Part shown: positions 35,151 to 44,003 of the stretch, one piece after another
Layout of the letters: each line of letters starts with the position of its first letter
Numbering within the stretch: position 1 is the first letter of the stretch
NCBI GenBank assembly: GCA_031287575.1
Contig: JAITSV010000059.1
Span: 44,807 to 108,806, forward strand
From: Desulfovibrio sp.
Lineage (GTDB): Bacteria; Desulfobacterota; Desulfovibrionia; Desulfovibrionales; Desulfovibrionaceae
DNA length: 64,000 nt
Reading direction: 5' to 3'
Notes under the pieces: generated by a model
What the model was told of the DNA's origin: nothing
The model's input: only the letters and a program-made list of their open reading frames with translations
Database searches by the model: none
Made by a program: the position numbers and the translations under genes

Positions 35151-36170
35151 ATGACCAACCAGAACACCGCACTGCTTTCGCTGCGCAACGTCGTCAAGCA
35201 TTTCGACATATCCGGCGGGCTGCTGGACCAGCTGCGATTCTCGGGCGGGCGCATCATCCGCAAGCACACCGTGGTGCACGCCGTCAACGACGTGAGCTTC
35301 GACATCCTGCCCGGCGAGACCCTGAGCGTGGTGGGCGAATCGGGCTGCGGCAAGTCCACCCTGGCGCGCACCGTCATCGGCCTGTACCGGGCCACCGGCG
35401 GCGAGATACTGTACCGGGGCGAGCGTATCGACAACCTGAGCGACAACGGCATGCTGCCCTACCGCACCCGCATGCAGATGGTCTTTCAGGACCCCTATGC
35501 CTCGTTGAATCCGCGCATGAAGGTGCGCGAAATACTCGAAGAGCCGGTGCGCTTCCACAATCCCGGTATCTCCGACGCCGACGTGCGGGCCCGCGTGGCT
35601 GCCGTCATGGAGCAGGTGGGCGTCAACCCGCTGTGGGGCGTGCGCTATCCGCACGAATTTTCCGGTGGGCAGCGCCAGCGCATCTCCATCGCCCGCGCCC
35701 TGGTGGTGGACCCCGAGTTCATCGTGGCGGACGAACCCATCTCGGCGCTGGACGTGTCCATTCAGGCGCAGGTGCTGAACCTGATGATGGACATGCAGGA
35801 GAAGCGCAACCTGACCTACCTGTTCATCAGCCACGACCTGTCGGTGGTGGAGCACATCTCCACCCGCGTGGCCGTGATGTACCTGGGCAGCCTGTGCGAA
35901 CTGGCCAGCGCCGCCGACCTGTTCGGCACCCCGCGCCACCCGTACACCCAGGCCCTGCTGTCGGCCATCCCGCGCATCGGCGGCAAGGCCGCCGGGCACA
36001 TCAAGCTGTCCGGCGACGTGCCCACGCCCATCAACCTGCCCTCGGGCTGCGTGTTCCATGGCCGTTGCCCGCACGCCAACGCGCGCTGCATGCAGGAAGT
36101 GCCCAAGGCCCGCCAGCTTGAAAGCGGCGCGCTGGTGGCCTGCCACGGCGTGGAGGAAGGGCGGGTGTAG
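35151..36170 (+). CDS. Peptide ABC transporter ATPase, DppF/OppF type
   Basis: This 339-residue ATPase has Walker A GESGCGKS, signature FSGGQRQR, Walker B FIVADEPISALD and LFISHDLS. The C-terminal extension ends with GCVFHGRCPHANARCMQEVP, the cysteine set seen in its partner. An N-terminal insert (GGLLDQLRFSGGRIIRKHTVV) between the first strands is common in DppF. The gene ends the transporter operon and is followed by a strong terminator. Confidence 0.93.
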   Translation: MTNQNTALLSLRNVVKHFDISGGLLDQLRFSGGRIIRKHTVVHAVNDVSFDILPGETLSVVGESGCGKSTLARTVIGLYRATGGEILYRGERIDNLSDNGMLPYRTRMQMVFQDPYASLNPRMKVREILEEPVRFHNPGISDADVRARVAAVMEQVGVNPLWGVRYPHEFSGGQRQRISIARALVVDPEFIVADEPISALDVSIQAQVLNLMMDMQEKRNLTYLFISHDLSVVEHISTRVAVMYLGSLCELASAADLFGTPRHPYTQALLSAIPRIGGKAAGHIKLSGDVPTPINLPSGCVFHGRCPHANARCMQEVPKARQLESGALVACHGVEEGRV

Positions 36171-36198
36171 CGGACGTGTATGTTTTGTAGATGAATTC

Positions 36199-36233
36199 GG
36201 GGAGGGGACCCTTTAAAAAGGGTCTCCCTCCCC
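36199..36233 (+). terminator. Terminator of the peptide transporter operon
   Basis: The arm at 36199-36213 (GGGGAGGGGACCCTT) pairs with 36218-36233 (AAGGGTCTCCCTCCCC), one base bulged. A T-run (ATTTTTT) lies some 17 bases further. A second stem, GTCCCCC...GGGGGAC, spans 36262-36291 with a CCGCG/CGCGG core and would serve the converging aminotransferase gene on the minus strand. Confidence 0.75.
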
Positions 36234-36342
36234 GAACCCCTCCCCCCCAAATTTTTTCATTGTCCCCCGCCGCGTAGACGCGGTGGGGGACGTTGCGTTG
36301 ATGGGGGAGGTTCTGTGGGAACTACTGGCGAGCCTCGTGGGC

Positions 36343-37560
36343 CTACTTGCCCAACACATCCGTCATGCGGTCCAGCGCAGTGCGCAGCAGCGCGCGCGGG
36401 CAGCCCAGGTTCAGGCGCAGCCAGCCCTCGCCTTCCGGCCCGAAGCTGGAGCCGGGGCTGGGCACCACGCCCGCATCAAAGCGCACCCGGTGCAGCAGGT
36501 CCGCCTCCGCAAGGCCCAGCGGGCGAAAGTCCACCCACGAAAGGTACGTGCCCTGCGGCTGCATGACGCGGACGGCGGGCAGGCGCTGCCCCAGCATGTC
36601 GCGCACCAGCGCGGCGTTGTCCGCGATGTAGTCCATCAGCGCGTCCAGCCACGGGCCGCCGTGGCGGCAGGCGGCCTCGGTGGTGGCCAGCCCGAACATG
36701 TTGGGGTGGCGGATGCCGAGACCCATCAGTTCCGCGCGGAAGGTGCGGCGCAGGGTGTCGTCCTCGATGACCACGTGGGCCAGGCCAGCGCCGGGCACGT
36801 TGAACGCCTTGGCGGCGGACACGGCGGTGATGGTGCGTTCGGCCACTTCCGGCGACAGGCTGGCCAGCACGGTGTGCGCGTGGCCGGGCAGCAACAGGTC
36901 GTGATGGATTTCGTCGCTGACCATCAGCGTGCCGTGCTTCAGGCACAGTTCGGCAACGCGGGTCAGTTCCGCGCGGGTCCAGACCCGGCCGCCGGGGTTG
37001 TGCGGGCTGCACAGCAGCAACACCTTGGCCCCGCGCCCGCCGTCGGCAAGGGCCGTATCCAGCGCGTCGAAATCCATTTCGTAGAAGGGATTGCCGTCGG
37101 CATCCGTGGTGAGGGTCAGCGGGTTGGCCAGCACCCGGCAGCCCGCGTCCTGCACCGCCGCGCGGAAGGGCGGGTAGATGGGCGTCTGGATGACCACGCC
37201 GTCGCCGGGCCGGGTGAACAGCCGCACCGCCAGACACAGCGAGGCCACCACGGTGGGCAGGGGCAACAGGTGGCGCGGGTTCACGGTCCAGCCGTGGCGG
37301 GTGGCCAGCCAGTGGGCCACGGCCTCGCGGCAGGCGGTGCCTTCCGCCGGGTAGCCGAACACGCCAAGGTCAGCCAGCCGGGCCACGGCAGCGCGCACCG
37401 CCGGGGGCGAGGCAAAGTCCATGTCGGCCACCCACAGGGGGATGGCGGTGGCGGCTTCATCCGGCGAAAGGTTGAACATGCGCCCCATGTCGTCCCATTT
37501 CAGGCTGCCGGTGTTGTGCCGGTCGGGGGCGTGGTCGAAGCCGAAGTTGTGCTTGGGCAT
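36343..37560 (-). CDS. MalY/PatB-type PLP aminotransferase (cystathionine beta-lyase-like)
   Basis: This 405-residue protein matches the MalY/PatB group of fold-type I enzymes: WVADMDFASPPAVRAAV, PTVVASLCLAVRLFTRPGDGVVIQTPIYPPF, LLLCSPHNPGGRVWTRAEL, VSDEIHHDLLLPG, and SAAKAFNVPGAG with the PLP lysine. Members cleave the C-S bond of cystathionine or other cysteine conjugates. I chose the ATG at 37560 (MPKHNFGFDH), because codons upstream lie across the nrdD terminator. It follows nrdD on the same strand but is separated by that terminator. Confidence 0.87.
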   Translation of the reverse strand: MPKHNFGFDHAPDRHNTGSLKWDDMGRMFNLSPDEAATAIPLWVADMDFASPPAVRAAVARLADLGVFGYPAEGTACREAVAHWLATRHGWTVNPRHLLPLPTVVASLCLAVRLFTRPGDGVVIQTPIYPPFRAAVQDAGCRVLANPLTLTTDADGNPFYEMDFDALDTALADGGRGAKVLLLCSPHNPGGRVWTRAELTRVAELCLKHGTLMVSDEIHHDLLLPGHAHTVLASLSPEVAERTITAVSAAKAFNVPGAGLAHVVIEDDTLRRTFRAELMGLGIRHPNMFGLATTEAACRHGGPWLDALMDYIADNAALVRDMLGQRLPAVRVMQPQGTYLSWVDFRPLGLAEADLLHRVRFDAGVVPSPGSSFGPEGEGWLRLNLGCPRALLRTALDRMTDVLGK

Positions 37561-37613
37561 GGCGATGGGTGACGCGGGCGTCGGGTTTGGCGGGAACTGC
37601 CCGCATACGCGAA

Positions 37614-37636
37614 AGAGCCGCCCGGTAGGCGGCTCT
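37614..37636 (-). terminator. Terminator after nrdD
   Basis: AGAGCCGCC (37614-37622) and GGCGGCTCT (37628-37636) form a perfect 9-bp stem with a 5-base loop, about 60 bases after the nrdD stop on the minus strand. Only two Ts follow on that strand. Confidence 0.65.
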
Positions 37637-37695
37637 GGATTTCTGTCCGGAGAGAGGGCAGTCCGCATTCACGGAGGCTGCCGAAGCGCAGCCGC

Positions 37696-39741
37696 CTAGA
37701 ACCCGTTGTAGCAGACGCGGTCGTCGTATTCGACCTGCTTGCCCTTGTTCCACTGGGACACGGGGCGGTAGTAGCCCACGATGCGGGTGTACACCTCCGT
37801 GGTCTGGCCGCAGTCGGGGCATTCATGCTGTTCGCCCTGCAGGTAGCCGTGGTCCTTGCACACCGAGAAGGTGGGGGTGACGGACAGGTACGGCAGGCGC
37901 GTCTGGGTGAAGGCCTTGATGATGAACTTCTTCAGGGCCTCGGTGTCGGCCACGGATTCGCCGAGGTAGGTGTGGAACACCGAACCGCCGGTGTACAGCG
38001 GTTGCAGCTTGTTCTGGTGGTCCAGCGCGGCGAACACGTCTTCGGTCATGCCCACGGGCAGGGCGGTGGAGTTGGTGTAGTACGGGGTGCCGTTGCCCGA
38101 GGCCTTGATTTCGGAATAGAGCGACTTGTCGATCTTGGCCAGGCGGTAGCTGGTGCCTTCGGCGGGGGTGGCTTCCAGGTTGTACAGGGTGCCGGTTTCT
38201 TCCTGAAAGCGCGCGGTCAGGTTGCGCAGGTGGTTCAGGGTGCGCTGCATCAGCCGCACGCCCGCCTCGGTCTCTATGCCCTTGCCCAGCAGGTTCTGGC
38301 AGGCCTCGTGCCCGCCCACCAGGCCGATGGTGGAAAAGTGTCCGGCAAAGCCGTTCTTGAGGTACCGGCGCGACCACGGGAACATGCCGCGTTCCAGGTT
38401 GGCGGTGACCAGCTTGCGCTTGAATTCCAGCGAATCGCGGGCCAGTTCCGCGTATTCGGTCACCATGTCCAGAAAATCTTCCTCGCCCTGGGCAAGGTAG
38501 GCCAGCTTGGGCAGGTTCAGGGTGACCACCCCGATGGACCCGGTCAGGTCGCCCGCGCCGAACAGCCCCCCCACCTTGTTGCGCAACTGCCGCAGATCCA
38601 TCTGCAACCGGCAGCACATGGAGCGCACGTCTTCGGGGTTGAGGTTGGAATTGATGAAGTTCTGGAAGTAGGGCGCGCCGTACTTGGCGGTAAGCTTCAG
38701 CAAGAGGTCGCCGATCTCCGAATCCCACGGAAAGTCCTTGGTGACGTTGTACGTGGGAATGGGGAAGGAAAAGATGCGGCCGTGGTAGTCGCCGTCCAGC
38801 ATCACTTCCAGGAAGGCGCGGTTCAGCATCTCCATTTCCGGCGCGTATTCGCCGTAGACCGAATCCTTGTATTCGCCGCCGATGATGATGGGTTCGGTGG
38901 CGATGTGCTTGGGCGGCACGAGGTCGAAGGTCAGGTTGGTGAACGGGCTCTGGCCGCCCCAGCGCGAGGTGGTGTTCAGGTTGAACACGAACTTCTGCAT
39001 GGCCTGGCGCACCTGCTTGTAGGTCAGGCCGTCATTGCGCACGAAGGGGGCAAGGTAGGTGTCCACGTTGTTGAAGGCCTGGGCGCCCGCCCATTCGTTC
39101 TGCAACGTGCCAAGGAAATTGATCATCTGGCCCATGGCGGTGTCCAGATGCTTGGCCGGCCCGGCGCTGGACCGGTTTTCCAGGTTGAACCCTTCCAGCA
39201 ACAGGTCGCGCAGGCTCCAGCCCGCGCAGTAGCCCGCAAGGCCAAAGGACAGGTCGTGGATGTGGAAGTAGCCGTGGTCGTGGGCCTGGCGCACTTCCTC
39301 GGGGTATTTCTCCAGCGCGTACTTGGCCTGCAAGGTGCCGGAAAGGTGCAGCATCAGACCCTGGAACGAGTGCGTCATGTTGGCGTTCTCGTTCACGCGC
39401 CAGTCGGCCTTGGTGAGGTAGTTGTCGATGGTCTCGGAGATGTCGAGGAAGGCGGCCTTCTGCTCGCGCAGGGTGCGGCGCGTTTCGCGGTAGATGATGT
39501 ACCGCTTGGCCACCGCGTACAGGCGCGATTCCATCAGCACCTGTTCCACGGTGTCCTGCACCTGTTCCTGCTGGGGAATCTCGCAGTCCGCGAGTTTCAG
39601 CTCCACCCTGTGGGCGATGCGCCTGGAGAGCAGCGGGTCCTTAATGCCGTTGGCTTTCAGGGCCTTCAGGATGGCTTCCGCGATGCGGTCCGTGGACCAC
39701 GTCTCCAGCCGTCCGTCGCGTTTCAGAATCTGCTTCGGCAT
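37696..39741 (-). CDS. nrdD: Anaerobic (class III) ribonucleoside-triphosphate reductase
   Basis: This 681-residue enzyme reduces ribonucleoside triphosphates to deoxyribonucleotides without oxygen. Residues 3-95 form the ATP-cone regulatory domain (ILKRDGRLETWSTDRIAEAI). The zinc-site cysteines are in CKDHGYLQGEQHECPDCG near the C-terminus, and the glycyl radical lies in RIVGYYRPVSQWNKGK. An SMCCRLQMD segment provides a candidate thiyl cysteine. The ATG at 39741 has GGAGG six bases upstream. The activase gene lies directly upstream and overlaps it by 101 bp. It is a sign of an anaerobic lifestyle. Confidence 0.95.
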   Translation of the reverse strand: MPKQILKRDGRLETWSTDRIAEAILKALKANGIKDPLLSRRIAHRVELKLADCEIPQQEQVQDTVEQVLMESRLYAVAKRYIIYRETRRTLREQKAAFLDISETIDNYLTKADWRVNENANMTHSFQGLMLHLSGTLQAKYALEKYPEEVRQAHDHGYFHIHDLSFGLAGYCAGWSLRDLLLEGFNLENRSSAGPAKHLDTAMGQMINFLGTLQNEWAGAQAFNNVDTYLAPFVRNDGLTYKQVRQAMQKFVFNLNTTSRWGGQSPFTNLTFDLVPPKHIATEPIIIGGEYKDSVYGEYAPEMEMLNRAFLEVMLDGDYHGRIFSFPIPTYNVTKDFPWDSEIGDLLLKLTAKYGAPYFQNFINSNLNPEDVRSMCCRLQMDLRQLRNKVGGLFGAGDLTGSIGVVTLNLPKLAYLAQGEEDFLDMVTEYAELARDSLEFKRKLVTANLERGMFPWSRRYLKNGFAGHFSTIGLVGGHEACQNLLGKGIETEAGVRLMQRTLNHLRNLTARFQEETGTLYNLEATPAEGTSYRLAKIDKSLYSEIKASGNGTPYYTNSTALPVGMTEDVFAALDHQNKLQPLYTGGSVFHTYLGESVADTEALKKFIIKAFTQTRLPYLSVTPTFSVCKDHGYLQGEQHECPDCGQTTEVYTRIVGYYRPVSQWNKGKQVEYDDRVCYNGF

Positions 39742-40357
39742 GCTTCCTCCGGGGGGGCACGTAATCCTGTATCTTCAGGTCGAATCCGGCGGGAAGCTGG
39801 CGGCGGGCCGCCTCCACGTCGTCATCGGAAAGCACGGGAACGCGGGTGAGGCGGAACATGAACGCGTCGGGCTGTGCCTGGGCCAGCGCGAAGATGCGCG
39901 AAAGCGCGGCGCGGGCCTCGTCCGGGCTGGTGGTGCCGCCGGACAGGCGCGGGTAGAGGGCGAAGGGGCCCTTGACGTCGATGGAGAAGGCGTCGGCCAG
40001 GCCGTCGCGCAGCAGCAGTTCCACCACGTCGGGGCGCAGGCCGTTGCTGTCCACCTTCACGGGCAGGCCGAAACGGCGCAGGTCGCGGAGCAGGTCGGCG
40101 AAGCCTTCCACGGTGGTCGCTTCCCCCCCGGTCACGACCACCCCGTCCAGCCAGTGGCGGCGGGCTTCGATGTAGGATTCGATGGCGGTGCGGGAAAGCA
40201 CGGGCAGGGTGTCGGCATGCCAGGCCAGCTGCCAGTTGTGGCAGGTGGGGCAGCGCATGTTGCAGCCGCCCAGAAAGATGACGCAGCTGCTGTAACCGGG
40301 CCAGTCGCAGAGGCTCAGGCGCTCGAAGCCATGCACGTGGTTCCATGCGGAGGACAT
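39641..40357 (-). CDS. nrdG: Anaerobic ribonucleotide reductase activating protein (radical SAM)
   Basis: This 238-residue radical SAM activase has Cys32, Cys36 and Cys39 (CNMRCPTC), VVVTGGEATTVEGFADLLRDLR and KVDSNGLRPDVV. It makes the glycyl radical of NrdD using SAM and a [4Fe-4S] cluster. Its last 33 codons overlap the nrdD start, an unusually long overlap. The conserved part ends near FDLKIQDYVPP (about residue 203), so the overlapping tail may be a late extension. The start at 40357 is supported by AGGAT about ten bases upstream. Confidence 0.9.
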   Translation of the reverse strand: MSSAWNHVHGFERLSLCDWPGYSSCVIFLGGCNMRCPTCHNWQLAWHADTLPVLSRTAIESYIEARRHWLDGVVVTGGEATTVEGFADLLRDLRRFGLPVKVDSNGLRPDVVELLLRDGLADAFSIDVKGPFALYPRLSGGTTSPDEARAALSRIFALAQAQPDAFMFRLTRVPVLSDDDVEAARRQLPAGFDLKIQDYVPPRRKHAEADSETRRTAGDVVHGPHRGSHPEGPESQRH

Positions 40358-40903
40358 GACGGGAAGTATCCTTGTCCGGGCGGCGAGATCCCGGAAACGA
40401 AAAGCCCTTTGGCGGCGCCTCGCGGCAGATGCGTTGCGGTGCTCCGCGCCGTCAAGAAAGTGTCTAGTAAATTTTTAACCCAGCGGGTTAGTTCGAGCCG
40501 AAGCCTACTGCACCCCCTTTTTTTTGTATAGAGGGGTGTTTTGGAAAAGCCAGTCCTTAACCCGTTAGGGGGTGGAATACCGGGCTATTTTTTCCCGGTT
40601 TTCCGCCATCGGCAGGCCTGGATCGGGCCTTCGTTTTTGTCTTTTCACAGGTCGCGCGCAGCGTTGTCCACAGGAGGCGCGGCGCTGGCTAGCCGATTCC
40701 GCACGTGGCGCGACAAATGCGCATGATTTGTCGTGATTTCACATGCATGGCATATGAATTCCGTGCCGTGGAAAAATATGCGCCGCCGGGTTTCCGGCGG
40801 CGCCGTGCACAACAAGAACGCGGAGTGTGGATACGCAGTCAGTGGAAAACTCTCGTGCGTTCCCGCACGTGTTCCGACGGCGCCGTTGCCTGACCGCCGG
40901 AAG
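40358..40903. other. AT-richer leader region of nrdG with dyads; no gene
   Basis: This 546-bp gap holds two related palindromes, TAACCC-AGC-GGGTTA (40476-40490) and TAACCCGTTA (40558-40567), 67 bases apart. A CTTGACG (-35-like, minus strand, near 40450-40456) lies between them and the nrdG start. A small stem CCGGG-ctatttttt-CCCGG with Ts after lies near 40579-40600. The palindromes are candidates for repressor sites of the nrd genes. I could not match them to a known box, and no coding sequence is supported. Confidence 0.45.
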
Positions 40904-41368
40904 CTATTCGAAGCAGAACTCCACGGTGAAATCGCCGTGGGGCGTGCCGAAGGGAATGGCGATGATGGGCGCCTTGGTGATGTGGCTGATGGTGTGCCCG
41001 TCGCCCATGATCACCGAGGGGGTGGCACCCTGGAAGGTCATGCCCATTTCGGCAAGACCGGCGCGGGCCTGGCCGGAGATCATGTTGGTCACCTCGCCCA
41101 CGGCGTCCTTGATGTCCTGGACGATGTCCTGGATATCGTCGCCCAGCATGGCCTTTACCAGGGCGATGGCGCACTTCTTGGTGAAGGTCACCGAGATGGT
41201 GCCGTTCTTGTACCCGGTAATGCCGATGACGGCCGACACGTCGCCCTTGGCCACGTTGTTCTTCTTCACGTAGGGCGGCCCTGCCGTGGGGGTGATGCCC
41301 GCCATGGTCGACAGCACGTTGATGGTGGCCGCGACGAAGGGCTTTGCGACTTCGATGCCGCTGCTCAT
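40904..41368 (-). CDS. CheX-family chemotaxis phosphatase-like protein
   Basis: This 154-residue protein matches the CheX/CheC family. The catalytic helix carries the E-x2-N motif as Glu92 and Asn95 in GEVTNMISGQ, and the C-terminal half forms the alpha/beta core. CheX removes phosphate from CheY-P and so ends the flagellar signal; some relatives serve other response regulators. AGGAG stands eight bases before the ATG. No chemotaxis genes neighbour it, so its partner CheY is encoded elsewhere. Confidence 0.82.
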   Translation of the reverse strand: MSSGIEVAKPFVAATINVLSTMAGITPTAGPPYVKKNNVAKGDVSAVIGITGYKNGTISVTFTKKCAIALVKAMLGDDIQDIVQDIKDAVGEVTNMISGQARAGLAEMGMTFQGATPSVIMGDGHTISHITKAPIIAIPFGTPHGDFTVEFCFE

Positions 41369-41772
41369 GGTATGGCTCCTTGACGGTAGGCGTGTCCCCC
41401 TCCCGCGATGTGGCGGGGTGGCGGAAACGCACTGAACAGCCTACTGGAAACGGGCGGGGGCCGTCCAGTGTCAAGGCGCTCGTTTCACGCAAATGGCCGG
41501 GAAACGCTGCTCCCGGCGCTGGGCAAGGGGAGGAACTGCGGCATCGCGGCGTGATACTGCATGTGTCAGGTGTGCCGCATGCACGGTGCATGCATCATAC
41601 GGGCGATGAAGGCGAATCGTGCGCGCAGATGCGCCCGTGTCATGCGGGGGTGGTGTGGATCATGCGCAACACGGTGCATGACTCCCCTCGTGGGCGTGGG
41701 AAAATGCTGTGCCGCACCCCGTGCGCGGCGGGCAGGCGGGGCTGGACCGCGCCGGAAGCCCGTGCGATGCGG
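41369..41772. other. Intergenic region upstream of the cheX-like gene
   Basis: These 404 bases hold a perfect dyad CATGCACGGTGCATG (41578-41592) with further GTCATGCG/GTGCATGAC motifs around 41640-41680. Such TGCATG-rich palindromes may be protein-binding sites. No coding region is supported. Confidence 0.4.
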
Positions 41773-42099
41773 CTAGTGCAGGACGCGGGAGGCAGCTTCC
41801 GCCCTGGCGGCGTTCAGGTTGCCCGCGATGGCGGTGTAGACGCGGTGCTGGGTGCCCACCTTGGCTTCCAGGTGGGCCAAGGCGGCGGAGAAGTGGGTCA
41901 CGGCTTCGTCGATGCGGCCGCGCAGGCGGCAGACCAGCCCGAGATTGTTGCGGATCTTGGCCTCGAATCCGGCAAGCCCCAGGGCCATGGCCTGGCGCAG
42001 GGCCTGCGAGAGCAGGAAGTCCGCGTTGGCGAGGTTGCCTTCCGAAAGGGCCTGCATGCCCTGCCTGTTCAAAGCGCCGATCCGGCTTGCTGCGCACAT
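41773..42099 (-). CDS. Small TPR-repeat protein
   Basis: This 108-residue protein reads as about two tetratricopeptide-like helical hairpins: NRQGMQALSEGNLANADFLLSQALRQA and KIRNNLGLVCRLRGRIDEAVTHFSAALAHLE, given here as residues 11-37 and 50-78. The role is probably protein binding. It starts MCAA, as does the DUF2325 protein encoded 200 bases upstream on the same strand, and it probably shares that gene's Fur-controlled promoter. Nothing in it suggests an enzyme. Confidence 0.72.
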   Translation of the reverse strand: MCAASRIGALNRQGMQALSEGNLANADFLLSQALRQAMALGLAGFEAKIRNNLGLVCRLRGRIDEAVTHFSAALAHLEAKVGTQHRVYTAIAGNLNAARAEAASRVLH

Positions 42100-42299
42100 G
42101 GTCTTTATCCTTGGTCCAGAAATGTGATGCGAAGGTCGCGTGGGTGCCCGTACCCCCGCGCATGGGGGGCGGTACCCGTGACGCCGCCGCGGAACCCCGG
42201 CATGGAGCAGGGGCGGGGATGCGCCGGGCGGGGTCGCATCCCCGTGCTTCGCGGGCAAGGGCCGGGGGGCCGCGGCGGTGGCGTCGTCGTGCCTGAATC

Positions 42300-42578
42300 C
42301 TAGTTGGTGGTCTCCAGGGCCTGGCGCAGCGTGGAAACGCCGCAGCTGTGCAGCATCTGCACGGGAATGCTGTTGGCCTTGGCGTGCTGCACCACCTCGC
42401 GCTTGGCAGCGTGCGAGATCTTGTTGGTGAACACGATGACCAAGTCCGCCTGGCCGAGTTTGTCGGCGATGCGGTTCTCCTTGCCCGTGAACACCTTCAG
42501 GTCCACGCCGTTGGCAAGGGCCGCATTGATGTAGTCGCGCTTCAGTCTGTCCATTCCGCCAATGAGTGCTGCGCACAT
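42300..42578 (-). CDS. DUF2325-domain protein
   Basis: This 92-residue protein matches the DUF2325 family: MCAALIGGMDRLKRDYINAA at the start and ADLVIVFTNKISHAAKREVVQHAKANSIPVQMLHSCGVS toward the end (residues about 44-81). Family members are small Rossmann-like proteins of unknown role, often near metal-related genes. A Fur box lies in its promoter about 45 bases upstream, which suggests an iron-starvation role here. Confidence 0.82.
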   Translation of the reverse strand: MCAALIGGMDRLKRDYINAALANGVDLKVFTGKENRIADKLGQADLVIVFTNKISHAAKREVVQHAKANSIPVQMLHSCGVSTLRQALETTN

Positions 42579-42958
42579 GTGAGGCTCCTTCCGACGAGTC
42601 TCGCGTCGTTTTGTCCCGTTTAATGAAAACGATTTTCATTGTCAATGACGATGCGTGATTTTTTGCGCGGCTTCGCGGGGGCGTGGTGTGTTTTTCAGGC
42701 AACTTCGGTGTGTTGCGGATGCGGCGAAACGCGGAAACTGCCCGTCTTTGGCGCGCGGGCAAAACGGGCGGATTCGCGCGGTGTGATGCGCCCGGCGCGG
42801 GGTCGGAATGCATGCGGGCCGCACCCCGGCAAGGAAATGCGGCCCGTATGGAATGTGTTACATCGGGTGGGAAAGGGGCTGCCGCCGACTCGTGCCCGGG
42901 GGGCATCTGGGTGGACCGGTCGGGCGGCGCGGACCATGTGGGCTTTCGGGACGCGGGG
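42579..42958. other. Intergenic region with iron-regulated promoter
   Basis: These 380 bases separate the ferredoxin and DUF2325 genes. The promoter and Fur box occupy the left end, nearest the DUF2325 start. I see no gene in the remaining GC-rich part. Confidence 0.5.
42617..42645 (-). promoter_or_regulatory. Promoter with a Fur box in its spacer
   Basis: On the minus strand TTGACA (42640-42645), a 17-base spacer and TAAACG (42617-42622) form a sigma-70-type promoter for the DUF2325 gene. The spacer is almost exactly filled by AATGAAAACGATTTTCATT (42622-42640), whose 8-bp arms are perfect complements. This matches the size and AT-rich arm pattern of Fur boxes. Iron-loaded Fur bound here would block RNA polymerase. 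Confidence 0.75.
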
Positions 42959-43153
42959 CTATTCCTCGCGCCACTCGATACATTCCACCGGGCAGGTGGA
43001 GATGGCGTCTTCCACGCATTCCGCGGTGGTATTGGGGTCGATGACCTCCGCATATTCGCCCGCGCTGGACATTCTGAACGCCTCGGGGCAAAGTTCGACG
43101 CACGATTCGCACGCCATGCATTCGTCCTGATCGAGGTACAGATACTTCGCCAT
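42959..43153 (-). CDS. Single-cluster [4Fe-4S] ferredoxin
   Basis: This 64-residue electron carrier has CMACESC and ELCPEAF early, and CVEDAISTCPVEC late. The arrangement C-x2-C-x2-C plus the late CP ligates one [4Fe-4S] cluster. The fourth early cysteine and the Cys before EDAIS match the disulfide pair of D. gigas-type ferredoxin. The start MAKYLYLDQDEC at 43153 is preceded by a GGAGG site. It lies divergent from the TPR gene at 43253. Such ferredoxins serve pyruvate oxidation and hydrogenases in sulfate reducers. Confidence 0.93.
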   Translation of the reverse strand: MAKYLYLDQDECMACESCVELCPEAFRMSSAGEYAEVIDPNTTAECVEDAISTCPVECIEWREE

Positions 43154-43252
43154 GGTGGCCTCCTTGGGCTGTTTGCTCCATGGTATAGCATGGCCGAAGC
43201 GTCGAGCACAACGGGCGGGGCGCACGGCGTCCATCGCAGCGGAGGCAACCCG

Positions 43253-43885
43253 GTGTCACCCAAAGGCGACGCGCGCCAGGCGCGCGAGTACCTGGCGCGA
43301 GCCAAGGCATATTTTCACAGGCACGACGTGCCCCGCGCCCTGGCGGCCACCGCCGCGGGCGTGCAGCCCATCGTGGACGGCGGCATCGTCGGGCGCGACC
43401 TGGCCGAATTGCACGGCGCGCTGCGCGAGATGGTGCAGATGCTTTCGCGCGACGAGGACGTGAAGGCCCGGGCCGTGGCCATTTCGCCGCGCGGGCTGGC
43501 GTTCGAGAAAGGGGCCGAGAAGCAGCTGCTGGCCATGCTGGCCCGCATCCTGCGGTCCATGCGCGACGAGCAGGAACAGGAAACCTACGAGCAGGCCATT
43601 GCCCGCAAGCAGCAGTTGGACAAGCTGCTGCTGCACGGCAGGCGGCTGCTGGAACACAAGAAGGTGGCCGAGGCGGACGAGGCCTTCACCGAGGCCACGG
43701 GCTTCTACCGCAACGAACACCGGCTGTTCCTGCTGATGGGCAAGGCCATGCTGGAGGCGGGCGAACCCAAGCGCGCCCTGCGCCACCTGCGCAAGGCCAT
43801 GGAGGTGGACCCGGACAAGGAGCAGGCCAAGCGGGTGCACGACACGGCCCTGGCCCGCAGCAAGGGCGAGCCCGATCCGGTGTGA
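43253..43885 (+). CDS. TPR-repeat protein
   Basis: This 210-residue protein has an N-terminal helical region (DARQAREYLARAKAYFHRHDVPRAL) and two TPR-like hairpins in the C-terminal half (LLEHKKVAEADEAFTEAT and AMLEAGEPKRALRHLRKAME). The role is probably protein scaffolding. I prefer the GTG at 43253, which has GGAGG seven bases upstream; an ATG at 43190 in the same frame would add 21 low-complexity residues and overlap the divergent ferredoxin promoter. A perfect 23-bp hairpin follows the gene. Confidence 0.72.
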   Translation: MSPKGDARQAREYLARAKAYFHRHDVPRALAATAAGVQPIVDGGIVGRDLAELHGALREMVQMLSRDEDVKARAVAISPRGLAFEKGAEKQLLAMLARILRSMRDEQEQETYEQAIARKQQLDKLLLHGRRLLEHKKVAEADEAFTEATGFYRNEHRLFLLMGKAMLEAGEPKRALRHLRKAMEVDPDKEQAKRVHDTALARSKGEPDPV

Positions 43886-44003
43886 TTTGCCGGGCGCGGC
43901 CCGGTACCCCCGGCTCTGCCTGACGTCGGTCGCGCCGGATCGGTGCCAGGCTGGCAAAGGATCGACAGCGGACCGGTAGCGGATATGTGACGGAAAATAG
44001 ACA

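Noticed and set aside
33137..35452. A 771-codon minus-strand frame opposite the permease and ATPase genes
   Set aside because: It covers three genes with unmistakable ABC motifs and has shadow-like composition.
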